Part shown: positions 17,765 to 25,276 of the stretch, piece after piece
How positions within the stretch are numbered: position 1 is the first letter of the stretch
Layout of the letters: every line of letters begins with the position of its first letter
Assembly (NCBI GenBank): GCA_021730985.1
Contig: JAKFYI010000041.1
Span: 1 to 32,191 of the forward strand
DNA length: 32,191 bases
Reading direction: 5' to 3'
Source of the DNA: Hyphomicrobiales bacterium
Lineage (GTDB): Bacteria > Pseudomonadota > Alphaproteobacteria > Rhizobiales > Xanthobacteraceae
The notes under the pieces: generated by a model
Told to the model about the DNA's origin: nothing
Databases searched by the model: none
Seen by the model: the letters and a program-made list of their open reading frames with translations, nothing else
Position numbers and translations under genes: made by a program

Positions 17765-18796
17765 TCAATTCACCGGCTGAGGCTCGGGGAATTTCCATTT
17801 GCCGTTCAGGATTTCGGCGCGCGGACGATAGAGCCGCACCGTGTAATTCCATCCGGCCATGATCGGCAGGCAGTTCGGAATCTTGCCGTCGCAGCCGCCG
17901 AACTGGATGGCGACGGAGCCATCGCTCTCTTTCTTCGCCGTGATGTTGTTGATCGTGTAGGCGTTGTAGGGATTTTGCTCGTAGTAGCCCTTGGCGTCGT
18001 ACAGGCTGACCGACCAGAAGCCATTCACGGGCACGTTCTTGACGTTGAGCTTGTAGACCGTCTTGCCGTCGTTCCTGGATGGAGTGATGTTCAGGTAGGT
18101 GGCGTCCTTGTCGGGATTGCCGCCCCAGCCCGCCGCGGTTCCGATCAGGTGCCGGATCGGATCGACCTGCGCCTTGGTGCCGAATGCTCCCTTGAAGTCG
18201 GGGATCGTGGTGGTGAGAACCAGCAGCGCGTCGCGCACCTTCTTCTGGCTTGCCTGATCCCAGTTCGGCGCCTCGAACGTGCCCGGCGACTTCTGGATCA
18301 CCTTGATGGCGTCCTGCAGTGCGTGGACCTGTTTCAAGTCGTTCGGATCGTTTGGATCGACCAGGGTGCGGATCGCGACCGCGACATAGCGCGTCCCGAC
18401 CTTCTTCTTGTCGAGCATGTAGGAGCCTGCGCCATAATAAACCGCCGGCACATAGTGGTCCTCGTTGATCACCTGCATCGACATGAAGCGCTTGCCGGCG
18501 TTGGGCATTCCGATTGTCACGGGGCCGGCATCCAGATCGAACACGGCTGACGAGTAAAGTGTGTCGCGGTTCAGCCGGATCACGGTCTGATTTTCGATCC
18601 GTGCCGGCTCGCGGCGGTGCAGGAATTTCCCGATCCCGCCGCTGTCTTTCAGCAATCCGCCGAAATAGAGATCGCTTTCGGCGCGGGGGAAGTTGTCGAC
18701 CGTGACCGGCACGGTATTGCCGGCCGGTTGCGCATGCGCAGTGCCGATTGCCGCCAGCACGGCGATCAAGGAGCAGAGAGTGAAGCTGATTTTCAT
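17765..18796 (-). CDS. Secreted DUF1254/DUF1214 protein, second of a tandem pair
   Basis: This 343-aa protein has a signal peptide (MKISFTLCSLIAVLAAIGTAHA). The N-terminal DUF1254 region includes VIRLNRDTLYSSAVFDLDAG, and the C-terminal DUF1214 region includes NGFWSVSLYDAKGYYEQNPYN and a final NGKWKFPEP. The function of this family is not established. Its C-terminal words recur in the paralogue immediately upstream (NGKWKAPP), so the pair arose by duplication, with this copy shorter. The start at 18796 is supported by the signal peptide and AGGA upstream; a longer reading frame to 18880 overlaps the previous gene. The gap to the upstream stop is 20 bp, so the two are cotranscribed. Confidence 0.88.
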   Translation of the reverse strand: MKISFTLCSLIAVLAAIGTAHAQPAGNTVPVTVDNFPRAESDLYFGGLLKDSGGIGKFLHRREPARIENQTVIRLNRDTLYSSAVFDLDAGPVTIGMPNAGKRFMSMQVINEDHYVPAVYYGAGSYMLDKKKVGTRYVAVAIRTLVDPNDPNDLKQVHALQDAIKVIQKSPGTFEAPNWDQASQKKVRDALLVLTTTIPDFKGAFGTKAQVDPIRHLIGTAAGWGGNPDKDATYLNITPSRNDGKTVYKLNVKNVPVNGFWSVSLYDAKGYYEQNPYNAYTINNITAKKESDGSVAIQFGGCDGKIPNCLPIMAGWNYTVRLYRPRAEILNGKWKFPEPQPVN

Positions 18797-18816
18797 GATT
18801 GCGATCCTTCCGTATG

Positions 18817-20235
18817 TCAGTTCGTGCGCTGCAGCGGCGGCGCTTTCCATTTGCCGTTCAGCGCCGGAGGCTTCGGCCAATAAAGCCGCAGCACCGCGAA
18901 GAACGGGCCCTTTGGTGCGGGCAGCCAGTTCGAGGCCTTGTCCGGTCCAGGAGATTCGTTCTGGACGTACAGCGTGATCCCGCCGTCGGCGTCTTTCTTG
19001 AGGCCAAGCAGCATCGGCGAGTTGATCAGATAGCGATTGATCGAGTTGGCGGAGAGCAGGCTGGCCGGCAGTTCATACATCGTGAGCGACCAGAACGCGT
19101 TGACCGGCGGCAACTGGCCCGCCGGGAAGCGCAGCGTGTAGCGGTTGGCGCCCTCCAATTTCTGCTTGGACGCATCGACAAAGTAGGCCGGATACATCGC
19201 CTCCTGCTTGGAGTTGCCATAGATGCCGAGGACGGCTCCTGTCATGCGGTCGAGATAGCTGCCTTTCAGGAAAGCGCGCGTGCCGAACGCATCGGAGCTG
19301 CTCTTTTTGCCAGTATCGATCTGCGTTTCTTTGTACTCCTTGAAGGTCGCCCACGCGTCCGCCATGCCCTCCTGCACGGCCTTTCGCAATTCCGGCGACA
19401 GCGCGCTCGCATCGAACTTGCGGCCGCCGCCGATGTTGAGCTTGGCGAAGCGCGCCATCAGCGCCTTCTCCGAAGGATCCGCCGGGGCGAACTGCAGGAC
19501 GAAATTGACGACGTTGAAGAAGTCGAGCGACGTGCGCTCCTGCTCGGGCGAGAGCGGCTTGATGAAATCCACCGCGGGGGCGGGCGCAGGTGCTGCCTGC
19601 CCAACAAACTGCGAGAGCGTCTGGACCTTGTAGCCCGCCTGTATCTTCTTGACGTTGTCGATGTCGCCCGGATTGAAAAGCTGCGTTCGATACAGCACGA
19701 ACGCGAATTCGGTCTCGGAGCGGATCACCGACTTGATGCCCTTCGGCTTCTTGCCGTTCCACTTCGGCCCGGCGAGCAGATAGCTCGCGGCACCGTTTCC
19801 GGTGGCGCGGCTGCCGACGTAAGCGAAGTTGAACGTGTACATGTCGATGAACTGCAGCGAGTAGTAGCGGCCCTTCTCGACCGCCGGGACCGTCAGCACG
19901 ATCGGCTCGGCGCGCAGGTCCGCGCCGACGTAGGAGTAGGGCGTGTCCGAGTTGGGCGTCTGGATCGCCTTGTCGTCGGGCGTGTAGACCCGTGCGTTGT
20001 TGACGATCTTGTTCCAGGAGTCCTTGAACTCCGGGCTGCTCTTATCGACGAAATAGGAATGCTGAATTCGGTAGGTATCGACCAGCGGGAAGCCGTAAAT
20101 GGTGGCCTCTTTCGCGATGGCTCGGGCCTGGGCCGGATCGAGCGCCGGCTGCTGCGCCAAAGCGCCGGGGCTTGCGCCAAGACCCAACAGCAGCAATACG
20201 GCCAGGTGGAAGCGCCTAGCGGTCGTGGGCGTCAT
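18817..20235 (-). CDS. Secreted DUF1254/DUF1214 protein, first of a tandem pair
   Basis: This 472-aa secreted protein has a signal peptide (RRFHLAVLLLLGLGASPGALA), then ATIYGFPLVDTYRIQHSYFVD, QTPNSDTPYSYVGADLRAEPIV and GRYYSLQFIDMYTFNFAYVG, typical of DUF1254. A DUF1214 C terminus follows (NAFWSLTMYELPASLLSANSI and NGKWKAPPL). These proteins are periplasmic or exported; no catalytic residues are known to me. The ATG at 20235 has AAGGA upstream and gives the proper signal peptide. It lies 31 bp after the HlyD-like gene, within one operon with DUF3302 and its paralogue. Confidence 0.88.
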   Translation of the reverse strand: MTPTTARRFHLAVLLLLGLGASPGALAQQPALDPAQARAIAKEATIYGFPLVDTYRIQHSYFVDKSSPEFKDSWNKIVNNARVYTPDDKAIQTPNSDTPYSYVGADLRAEPIVLTVPAVEKGRYYSLQFIDMYTFNFAYVGSRATGNGAASYLLAGPKWNGKKPKGIKSVIRSETEFAFVLYRTQLFNPGDIDNVKKIQAGYKVQTLSQFVGQAAPAPAPAVDFIKPLSPEQERTSLDFFNVVNFVLQFAPADPSEKALMARFAKLNIGGGRKFDASALSPELRKAVQEGMADAWATFKEYKETQIDTGKKSSSDAFGTRAFLKGSYLDRMTGAVLGIYGNSKQEAMYPAYFVDASKQKLEGANRYTLRFPAGQLPPVNAFWSLTMYELPASLLSANSINRYLINSPMLLGLKKDADGGITLYVQNESPGPDKASNWLPAPKGPFFAVLRLYWPKPPALNGKWKAPPLQRTN

Positions 20236-20266
20236 GCCGGAATTCCTTCGTTGCGCCATCGATGGC

Positions 20267-21208
20267 TCAGAACGGATTGATGTAGTTGGTGATCGCCACC
20301 TGCCGCAGCAGGACCTTGCGGATGACATGGGCGGCCTTCACGCGATCGGTGAAGATCGCGGCCTCGCCGGTGCTGCCGGCCGGCAGGCGGCTGGCGATGC
20401 CTGCGTCGTCGAGCTTGACCCGCACGACGAAGGGCGCCGCCTGCACCGCCTTGGGCGTCACGGCGAGACCTGACGTTTGCACCTGGCCGGTCGCAATGGC
20501 TTGCAGAACGGCCTCGACCTTTCCGGAGAAAACCTGGCCCGGGAAGAATTTGAACGTCAACTCGGCGTCCTGTCCCGGAGCGATGTAGCGCGCATCGATC
20601 TGCGGAATCTCGACGCCGATGATCGTCGCCGAGGTGTCGATGAACGCCATCACGGGCGCCAGCGGCAGATTGGTGACGCGTGCCCCTTTTCGCAGTGCGA
20701 GGTTGGTCACGTAGCCGTCGGCGGGCGCCACCACCACGGCCTTGTCGAGATTCCATTTCGCGTTGGTGAGTTGTGCGCGAAGCTGATCGACCTCGGCCTG
20801 GCGCTGCTCCACGTCGAACGCGCGCCCGGAGTCGCGCTGCTGCAATTGCGTCATCTGCGCCAGCCGGAGCTCCTGAAACTGGAGTTGTGCTTCCAGTGCT
20901 TTGACCGACGACTCGTAAGGCGTGGGGTCGATGCGGAACAGCACGTCGCCGGCCTTCAGCGGCTTGTTGGGCTCCACCGGCACGTCCAGCACTTCGCCCG
21001 CGACATCCGGCACGATCTGCACCGAATTGCGGACGACGAGGGCCGAGCCTTGCGGCGCGCCCCAGCCCATCGGGATGAACAGGCCGACCAACAGCAGAAG
21101 CAGAACGATGATTGGCGAGATTTTCCAGAACAGGTTGAACGGAACGATCTTCGTCTTCACCAGGATGAAGAGGATGACCAGATAGACGTTGAGGAGGACG
21201 ACGATCAT
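20267..21208 (-). CDS. HlyD-family inner-membrane protein, YiaV/EmrA-like
   Basis: This 313-aa protein has two N-terminal hydrophobic segments (MIVVLLNVYLVILFILV and ISPIIVLLLLLVGLFIP) and a periplasmic HlyD domain. The lipoyl half is VVRNSVQIVPDVAGEVLDVP; a coiled-coil hairpin spans roughly 110-165; the second lipoyl half is VVVAPADGYVTNLALRKG; and a beta-barrel follows. It resembles E. coli YiaV, whose gene also follows a DUF3302 gene (yiaW). The ATG overlaps the stop of the DUF3302 gene (ATGA on the minus strand) and has GGAGG upstream. No ABC or MFS exporter gene is in the operon, so the transported substrate, if any, is unknown. Confidence 0.9.
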   Translation of the reverse strand: MIVVLLNVYLVILFILVKTKIVPFNLFWKISPIIVLLLLLVGLFIPMGWGAPQGSALVVRNSVQIVPDVAGEVLDVPVEPNKPLKAGDVLFRIDPTPYESSVKALEAQLQFQELRLAQMTQLQQRDSGRAFDVEQRQAEVDQLRAQLTNAKWNLDKAVVVAPADGYVTNLALRKGARVTNLPLAPVMAFIDTSATIIGVEIPQIDARYIAPGQDAELTFKFFPGQVFSGKVEAVLQAIATGQVQTSGLAVTPKAVQAAPFVVRVKLDDAGIASRLPAGSTGEAAIFTDRVKAAHVIRKVLLRQVAITNYINPF

Positions 21209-21450
21209 GGCCGCGCCTCCGCCTTGTGCGGCGCCGGCGCATCGACGTAGGCCCAGATCAGCGCCACCGGCCACAGCGCGAAGCCGAGAAACAGCGTGAC
21301 CCAACCGGCGACCGTAACCGCCTGCGCCCAGGGATGGTTGCGTTTCTTGGCGATCATGCCCGGCAGCATGGCGAGGAAAATAACGACGGCGACGGTGCTG
21401 GCCAGCAGCACGATCAGAACGATCCAGGCGAAGACATCGAGGCCCGACAT
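21205..21450 (-). CDS. DUF3302 small inner-membrane protein, YiaW-like
   Basis: This 81-aa protein has two transmembrane helices (VFAWIVLIVLLASTVAVVIFLAML and VAGWVTLFLGFALWPVALIWAYV) separated by the basic loop AKKRNHPWAQ. It matches the DUF3302/YiaW pattern, which is commonly next to an HlyD-like gene. It is the first gene of the minus-strand operon. The ATG at 21450 has GGAGA eight bases upstream; a longer frame to 21600 would run into the riboswitch region and is rejected. The stop overlaps the start of the HlyD-like gene. Confidence 0.87.
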   Translation of the reverse strand: MSGLDVFAWIVLIVLLASTVAVVIFLAMLPGMIAKKRNHPWAQAVTVAGWVTLFLGFALWPVALIWAYVDAPAPHKAEARP

Positions 21451-21507
21451 CGTGCGTTCTCCAAAGTCGTCGATTTGTGTAATGTTATTTTTGAAATCTC
21501 GGGGCGG

Positions 21508-21537
21508 ATTATACGCCCCATCGCCATCCCCGGTCAT
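21508..21537 (-). promoter_or_regulatory. Putative sigma70 promoter of the DUF3302-HlyD-DUF1254 operon
   Basis: On the minus strand a perfect TATAAT (21508-21513) lies 18 bp from ATGACC (21532-21537, four of six matches to the -35 box). It lies about 60 bp upstream of the DUF3302 start. The -10 box sits in the 7-bp centre of a perfect inverted repeat GGGGCG / CGCCCC (21501-21519), which could be an operator or a hairpin. The call is by pattern only. Confidence 0.45.
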
Positions 21538-21597
21538 CAGCCCAAGAGCGCATGCCTGCTCTTGCGTCAAAGCCCCGTCCGGATTAACTTTTCCACG

Positions 21598-21692
21598 CAA
21601 TCTCGTGGGGTGCCTGGCCGGCGTTGGCCGGGCTGAGAGGCGAAAGCCAACCCATCGAACCTGATCCGGATCATGCCGGCGGAGGGAGAGAG
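21598..21692 (+). ncRNA. TPP riboswitch (THI element)
   Basis: The conserved words occur in order: GGGGTGCC, GGCTGAGAGG, AACCC, then GAACCTGATCCGGATCATGCC in two overlapping parts, closing with GGCGGAGGGAGAG. This is the thiamine pyrophosphate-binding aptamer and it ends directly at thiM. The last part contains the ribosome binding site GGAGGGAG (21681-21688), and TCTC at 21601-21604 can pair with GAGA at its end. TPP binding would therefore be expected to hide the site and block translation. No terminator-like hairpin with a T-tract lies between the aptamer and the ATG. A poor promoter-like pair (TTGCGT at 21562, TAACTT at 21585) lies upstream. Confidence 0.95.
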
Positions 21693-22463
21693 ATGCGGTC
21701 GCCGCAAAGCGAACTGCCTCAAGTTGTTGCCGATATCGTCGAGCGCCTTCGCCAGCGAAGGCCGCGGGTGCATTGCATCACCAATGCGGTGGCGCAGACC
21801 TTCACCGCCAACGTGCTGCTGGCGGTGGGCGCGGTGCCTTCGATGACCATTTCACCGCGGGAGGTCGGCGCGTTCGTCGGGCGTGCCGACGCGCTGCTGA
21901 TCAATCTCGGCATGTTCGACGACGAGCGGCAAAAGGCGTCGCTTGCCGCCATTGCAGCGGCCAAGAAGGCTCGCAAGCCCTGGGTGCTCGATCCGGTTTA
22001 CATCGACCGGTCTGCCCCTCGCGCGGCGCTGGCCCGGCGGCTGGTTGCCAAGAAGCCCAACGCGCTCCGGCTGAACGAGCAGGAATTGAACGCGCTCGGC
22101 GGCAAGGCATCCGATCTGGCGGCGTTCACGCGCGATGCCGCGAGGATGCACACGGTGATCGGATTGACGGGCGAGCGCGATTTCGTATCGGACGGCACGC
22201 GGCTCGCCACCGTCGCCAACGGCGATCCGCTGATGGCCAAGGTGACCGCGATGGGCTGCGCCGGCTCGGCTGTGGTGGCGGCCTTTCTTGCGGTCGAGAG
22301 CGATGCCTGGCTCGCCACCACTGCGGCGCTCGTTGCGTTCGGCGTCGCAGGCGAAATTGCGGCGGAGCGCGCGCGCGGGCCCGGCAGCTTTGCGGTGGAG
22401 ATGATCGACGCGTTGCACGGGCTCAACCGCGTGACGCTGATCGGGAAGGCGAGGGTGACGTGA
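21693..22463 (+). CDS. thiM: Hydroxyethylthiazole kinase
   Basis: ThiM phosphorylates the thiazole alcohol 4-methyl-5-(2-hydroxyethyl)thiazole with ATP, a salvage step. The 256-aa protein shows RVHCITNAVAQTFTANVLLAVGAVPSM, WVLDPVYIDRS, VIGLTGERDFVSDG and the active-site block KVTAMGCAGSAVVAAFLAV, with the catalytic cysteine. The ATG at 21693 lies just after the riboswitch ribosome binding site. The stop TGA overlaps the ATG of thiE by one base. It is expressed under TPP control with thiE and thiD. Confidence 0.95.
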   Translation: MRSPQSELPQVVADIVERLRQRRPRVHCITNAVAQTFTANVLLAVGAVPSMTISPREVGAFVGRADALLINLGMFDDERQKASLAAIAAAKKARKPWVLDPVYIDRSAPRAALARRLVAKKPNALRLNEQELNALGGKASDLAAFTRDAARMHTVIGLTGERDFVSDGTRLATVANGDPLMAKVTAMGCAGSAVVAAFLAVESDAWLATTAALVAFGVAGEIAAERARGPGSFAVEMIDALHGLNRVTLIGKARVT

Positions 22464-23128
22464 TGGCCAAAGCGGTGCTCGATCTTCGCGTCTACGCCAT
22501 CGTCGATCCCGAGGTGTCCGGCGGCCACGATCTCGCCGATCTCTCAAGGAGCCTGGCGGCGGGCGGCACGACGCTGGTGCAATTGCGCGACAAGCTGTCG
22601 GACACGCGCGTCATGGTGGAGCGTGCCCGCGCCATCAAGGCCGCGCTCGGCAAGGTGCCGCTGCTCATCAACGACCGCGTCGATGTCGCGCTCGCAGCCG
22701 GCGCCGACGGCGTGCATATCGGCTGGGACGACATGGCGCCGGCCGACGCGCGGCGCCTGCTCGGCCCCGGCGCCATCATCGGACTGACCATCAACTCGCC
22801 GCAGCGCGCCGATGCGACAAACCTCGACCTGATCGACTACGCCGGCATCGGTGGCGTCTACGGCACCACCTCGAAGCAGACCAAGAACACGCCGATCGGG
22901 ACCGCCGGCCTCGCGCGCGTGATCGAGGCGCTGCGCCGCCGCAAACCGGGCTTCCAGACATGTGGCATCGCCGGGATCGACGCGGCGAACGCCGCCCCGG
23001 TGATCGAAGTTGGTGCCGATGGCGTTTCGGTGATTTCGGCGTTGTCGCTCGCCAAGGATCCGCAGGCCGCGTCGCGGGAGCTGCTGGCCGTGGTCGATGC
23101 CACGCTGGCGAGGCGGAAACGAAAATGA
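22463..23128 (+). CDS. thiE: Thiamine phosphate synthase
   Basis: ThiE joins HMP-pyrophosphate and HET-phosphate to give thiamine monophosphate. The 221-aa TIM barrel shows TTLVQLRDK (pyrophosphate-binding Q, R, K), LLINDRVDVALAAGADGVHIG (Asn-Asp metal site) and GGVYGTTSKQTKNTPIG, with the later active-site lysine. After HIG the residue is Trp (HIGWDDM) where most members have Gln. It overlaps thiM by one base and thiD by four (ATGA), so the three are translationally coupled. Confidence 0.93.
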   Translation: MAKAVLDLRVYAIVDPEVSGGHDLADLSRSLAAGGTTLVQLRDKLSDTRVMVERARAIKAALGKVPLLINDRVDVALAAGADGVHIGWDDMAPADARRLLGPGAIIGLTINSPQRADATNLDLIDYAGIGGVYGTTSKQTKNTPIGTAGLARVIEALRRRKPGFQTCGIAGIDAANAAPVIEVGADGVSVISALSLAKDPQAASRELLAVVDATLARRKRK

Positions 23129-23949
23129 CGGCGATCGCGGTCACTATCGCTGGATCGGACTCCGGCGGCGGCGCGGGCATCCAGGCCGATCTCAAGACGT
23201 TTTCGGCGCTGGGTGTCTATGGCGCGTCGGTGATCACGGCGCTGACCGCGCAAAACACCAGGGGCGTCACCGGCATTCACGACGTGCCGGCGGATTTCAT
23301 CGCGGCGCAGATCGACGCGGTGTTTTCCGACCTCGCGGTCGATGCGGTGAAAATCGGCATGCTGTCTCAAGTTTCGACCATCGAGGCGGTGGCGGCGGGC
23401 CTCGATCGGCACCGCGCCAAGAGTGTCGTGCTCGATCCGGTGATGGTCGCAACCTCGGGCGACCGGCTGCTCAATCCGGATGCGATCGAGCGCCTGGTGC
23501 AACTGCTGTTTCCCCGCGCGGTGGTGATCACGCCGAATTTGCCCGAGGCCGCGGCGTTCCTCGGCTGTCCGGCCGCCGACGGCGAGAGCGAGATGCGCGG
23601 CCAGGCCGAGCGGCTGCTGGCGCTCGGCGCCCAAGCGGTGCTGATCAAGGGCGGCCATGGCGGCGGTCATGAGAGCGTCGATCTGCTGGTCGGGCGGGAC
23701 AGCGTCACGCGGCTGGCGGCGCCGCGCATCGAGACGCGCAACACCCACGGCACCGGCTGCACGCTGTCGTCGGCGGTGGCCGCGGGACTGGCAAAGGGCT
23801 TGCCGCTCATCGAGGCGGTGCGCGAGGCGAAGGCCTATGTCAGCGGCGCGATCGCCGCATCGGGTGAGTTGACGATCGGCTCGGGGCACGGGCCGGTGCA
23901 CCATTTTCATCAGTGGTGGAAGAAGACGGCGAGAAGCGCTTCGGAATAA
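23125..23949 (+). CDS. thiD: HMP / HMP-phosphate kinase
   Basis: ThiD phosphorylates hydroxymethylpyrimidine twice to HMP-PP, the pyrimidine substrate of ThiE. The 274-aa ribokinase-fold protein starts TAIAVTIAGSDSGGGAGIQADLKT and contains LDPVMVATSGDRLL, VVITPNLPEAAAFL and the NTHGTGCTLSSAVAAGLA anion-hole block with the catalytic cysteine. The gene starts inside the thiE stop (ATGA 23125-23128). The unusual tail HGPVHHFHQWWKKTARSASE is common in proteobacterial ThiD. A TRAP binding-protein gene begins 11 bp after its stop. Confidence 0.95.
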   Translation: MTAIAVTIAGSDSGGGAGIQADLKTFSALGVYGASVITALTAQNTRGVTGIHDVPADFIAAQIDAVFSDLAVDAVKIGMLSQVSTIEAVAAGLDRHRAKSVVLDPVMVATSGDRLLNPDAIERLVQLLFPRAVVITPNLPEAAAFLGCPAADGESEMRGQAERLLALGAQAVLIKGGHGGGHESVDLLVGRDSVTRLAAPRIETRNTHGTGCTLSSAVAAGLAKGLPLIEAVREAKAYVSGAIAASGELTIGSGHGPVHHFHQWWKKTARSASE

Positions 23950-23960
23950 GGGAGAAGAAG

Positions 23961-25031
23961 ATGACGAAGATCGGCCGAAGAACAGTACTGGCGGGCACCA
24001 TCATGGGTGCTTTTGCCGCACCCTCGGTCGCGCGTGCGCAGACTCGCCGCTGGCGCATGATCACATCGTGGCCGAAACGCCTGCCAGGCCCCGGAATGTC
24101 GGCCGAACGCATAGCCGAGCGCATCAATTCGCTGTCCGGCGGCCGTCTCCAGATCACGGTCCATGCCGCCGGCGAAGTGGTGCCGGCATTCGAGGTACTC
24201 GACACCGTCGGCGCGGGCGTCGCCGAGATGGGCCACACCGCCGCCTTCTACTGGCAGGGCAAGGATCCCTCCGCCGCGTTTTTCACCACCGTGCCATTCG
24301 GTCTCACGCCGTCGGAGCACGTCTCATGGATTGACGCCGGCGGCGGCCAGGCGCTGTGGGACGATCTCTACGCTTCGTTCGGTGCCAAGCCGTTCATGGG
24401 CGGCAACACCGGCGTTTGCATGGGCGGCTGGTTCCGCCGCGACATCAAGAGCCTGGCCGATCTGCGCGGCCTGAAAATCCGCTCGCTGGGGCTGGGCGGC
24501 GAGGTGTACCGCAGACTTGGCGCGACGCCGCAGACCACGCCACCGGCGGAAATCCTCACCAGCCTGCAGTCCGGCGTGATCGACGGCGCCGAGTTCGTCG
24601 GCCCAGGCACCGACATCGCGCTCGGCCTCTACCGCGTCGCGCCGCTCTATTATGGCCCGGGCTTCAACAAGCCCAACGGCACGGGCGAATGCCTCGTCTC
24701 GCGCAAGACATGGGACGGGCTCGACTCCGAGTTCAAGGCGATCGTGGCGCACGCCTGCGCAACCGAAGCGTCGTTCGCTCTCGCCGAGATGGAGCGGCTC
24801 AACGCCGAGGCGCTGACCGCGCTTACCACGACCCACAAGGTGCAGTTGCGCACCTTCCCGGGCGATATGATCGCCGCGGCTCGCAAGACTGCGAGCGAAG
24901 TGCTCTCCGAGCTTGCCGCGCGCAGCGAGCGTTCGCAGAAGATCCATGCGTCCTACTCGGCGTTCCGCGAACGCACCGCGCCTTGGTCGAACATCTCGAT
25001 CAAGGCCATCCTCGAGGCCCGCGAAGGCTAG
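23961..25031 (+). CDS. TRAP transporter solute-binding protein, TakP-like (DctP family)
   Basis: This 356-aa periplasmic binding protein has a twin-arginine signal (TKIGRRTVLAGTIMGAFAAPSVARA, RR at 6-7). It closely recalls the keto-acid-binding TakP group: RWRMITSWPKRLPGPG, AAGEVVPAFEVLDTVGAGVAEMGHTAAFYWQGK, GNTGVCMGGWFRRDIKSLADLRGLKIRSLGLGGEVYRRLGATP and LQSGVIDGAEFVGPGTDIALGLYRVA. The gene follows thiD by 11 bp with a good Shine-Dalgarno (GGAGAAG), so it should be cotranscribed in the TPP-controlled operon. No DctQ or DctM membrane subunits are nearby. The ligand may be a keto acid as in TakP, or something related to thiamine; both are inference. Confidence 0.9.
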   Translation: MTKIGRRTVLAGTIMGAFAAPSVARAQTRRWRMITSWPKRLPGPGMSAERIAERINSLSGGRLQITVHAAGEVVPAFEVLDTVGAGVAEMGHTAAFYWQGKDPSAAFFTTVPFGLTPSEHVSWIDAGGGQALWDDLYASFGAKPFMGGNTGVCMGGWFRRDIKSLADLRGLKIRSLGLGGEVYRRLGATPQTTPPAEILTSLQSGVIDGAEFVGPGTDIALGLYRVAPLYYGPGFNKPNGTGECLVSRKTWDGLDSEFKAIVAHACATEASFALAEMERLNAEALTALTTTHKVQLRTFPGDMIAAARKTASEVLSELAARSERSQKIHASYSAFRERTAPWSNISIKAILEAREG

Positions 25032-25064
25032 CGATCGCAGGCTTTTTTGAAGGCTTGGCCGGTG

Positions 25065-25101
25065 TTTACCGGTCCTTAATGATTCGCGGCGGATTCATTA
25101 A
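25065..25101 (+). promoter_or_regulatory. Cluster of TTAA motifs resembling CtrA sites
   Basis: TTTA-N7-TTAA (25065-25079) differs by one base from the CtrA consensus TTAA-N7-TTAA, and TTAACCA follows at 25098-25104. The region also forms a perfect 7-bp inverted repeat TTAATGA / TCATTAA (25076-25101). TTAA is rare in this GC-rich window. The cluster lies about 175 bp upstream of an Omp25-like gene. Binding by CtrA is inferred. Confidence 0.35.
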
Positions 25102-25276
25102 CCAAAGCGCTTCGGCCATCCCCGAGATGGCGTGCGTCCATTGTTCGACGTCGAAGCCCCGTCGCGTGTTTCCAGTAACAGCAGCGTGTTTGGGATCGTA
25201 GCAGCGCGCGAGTCCGCGCCGGTTGCGCGATTCACTTTGACTCGAAGCGATGCAAACCCCGAGGGGAGAGGGATCG

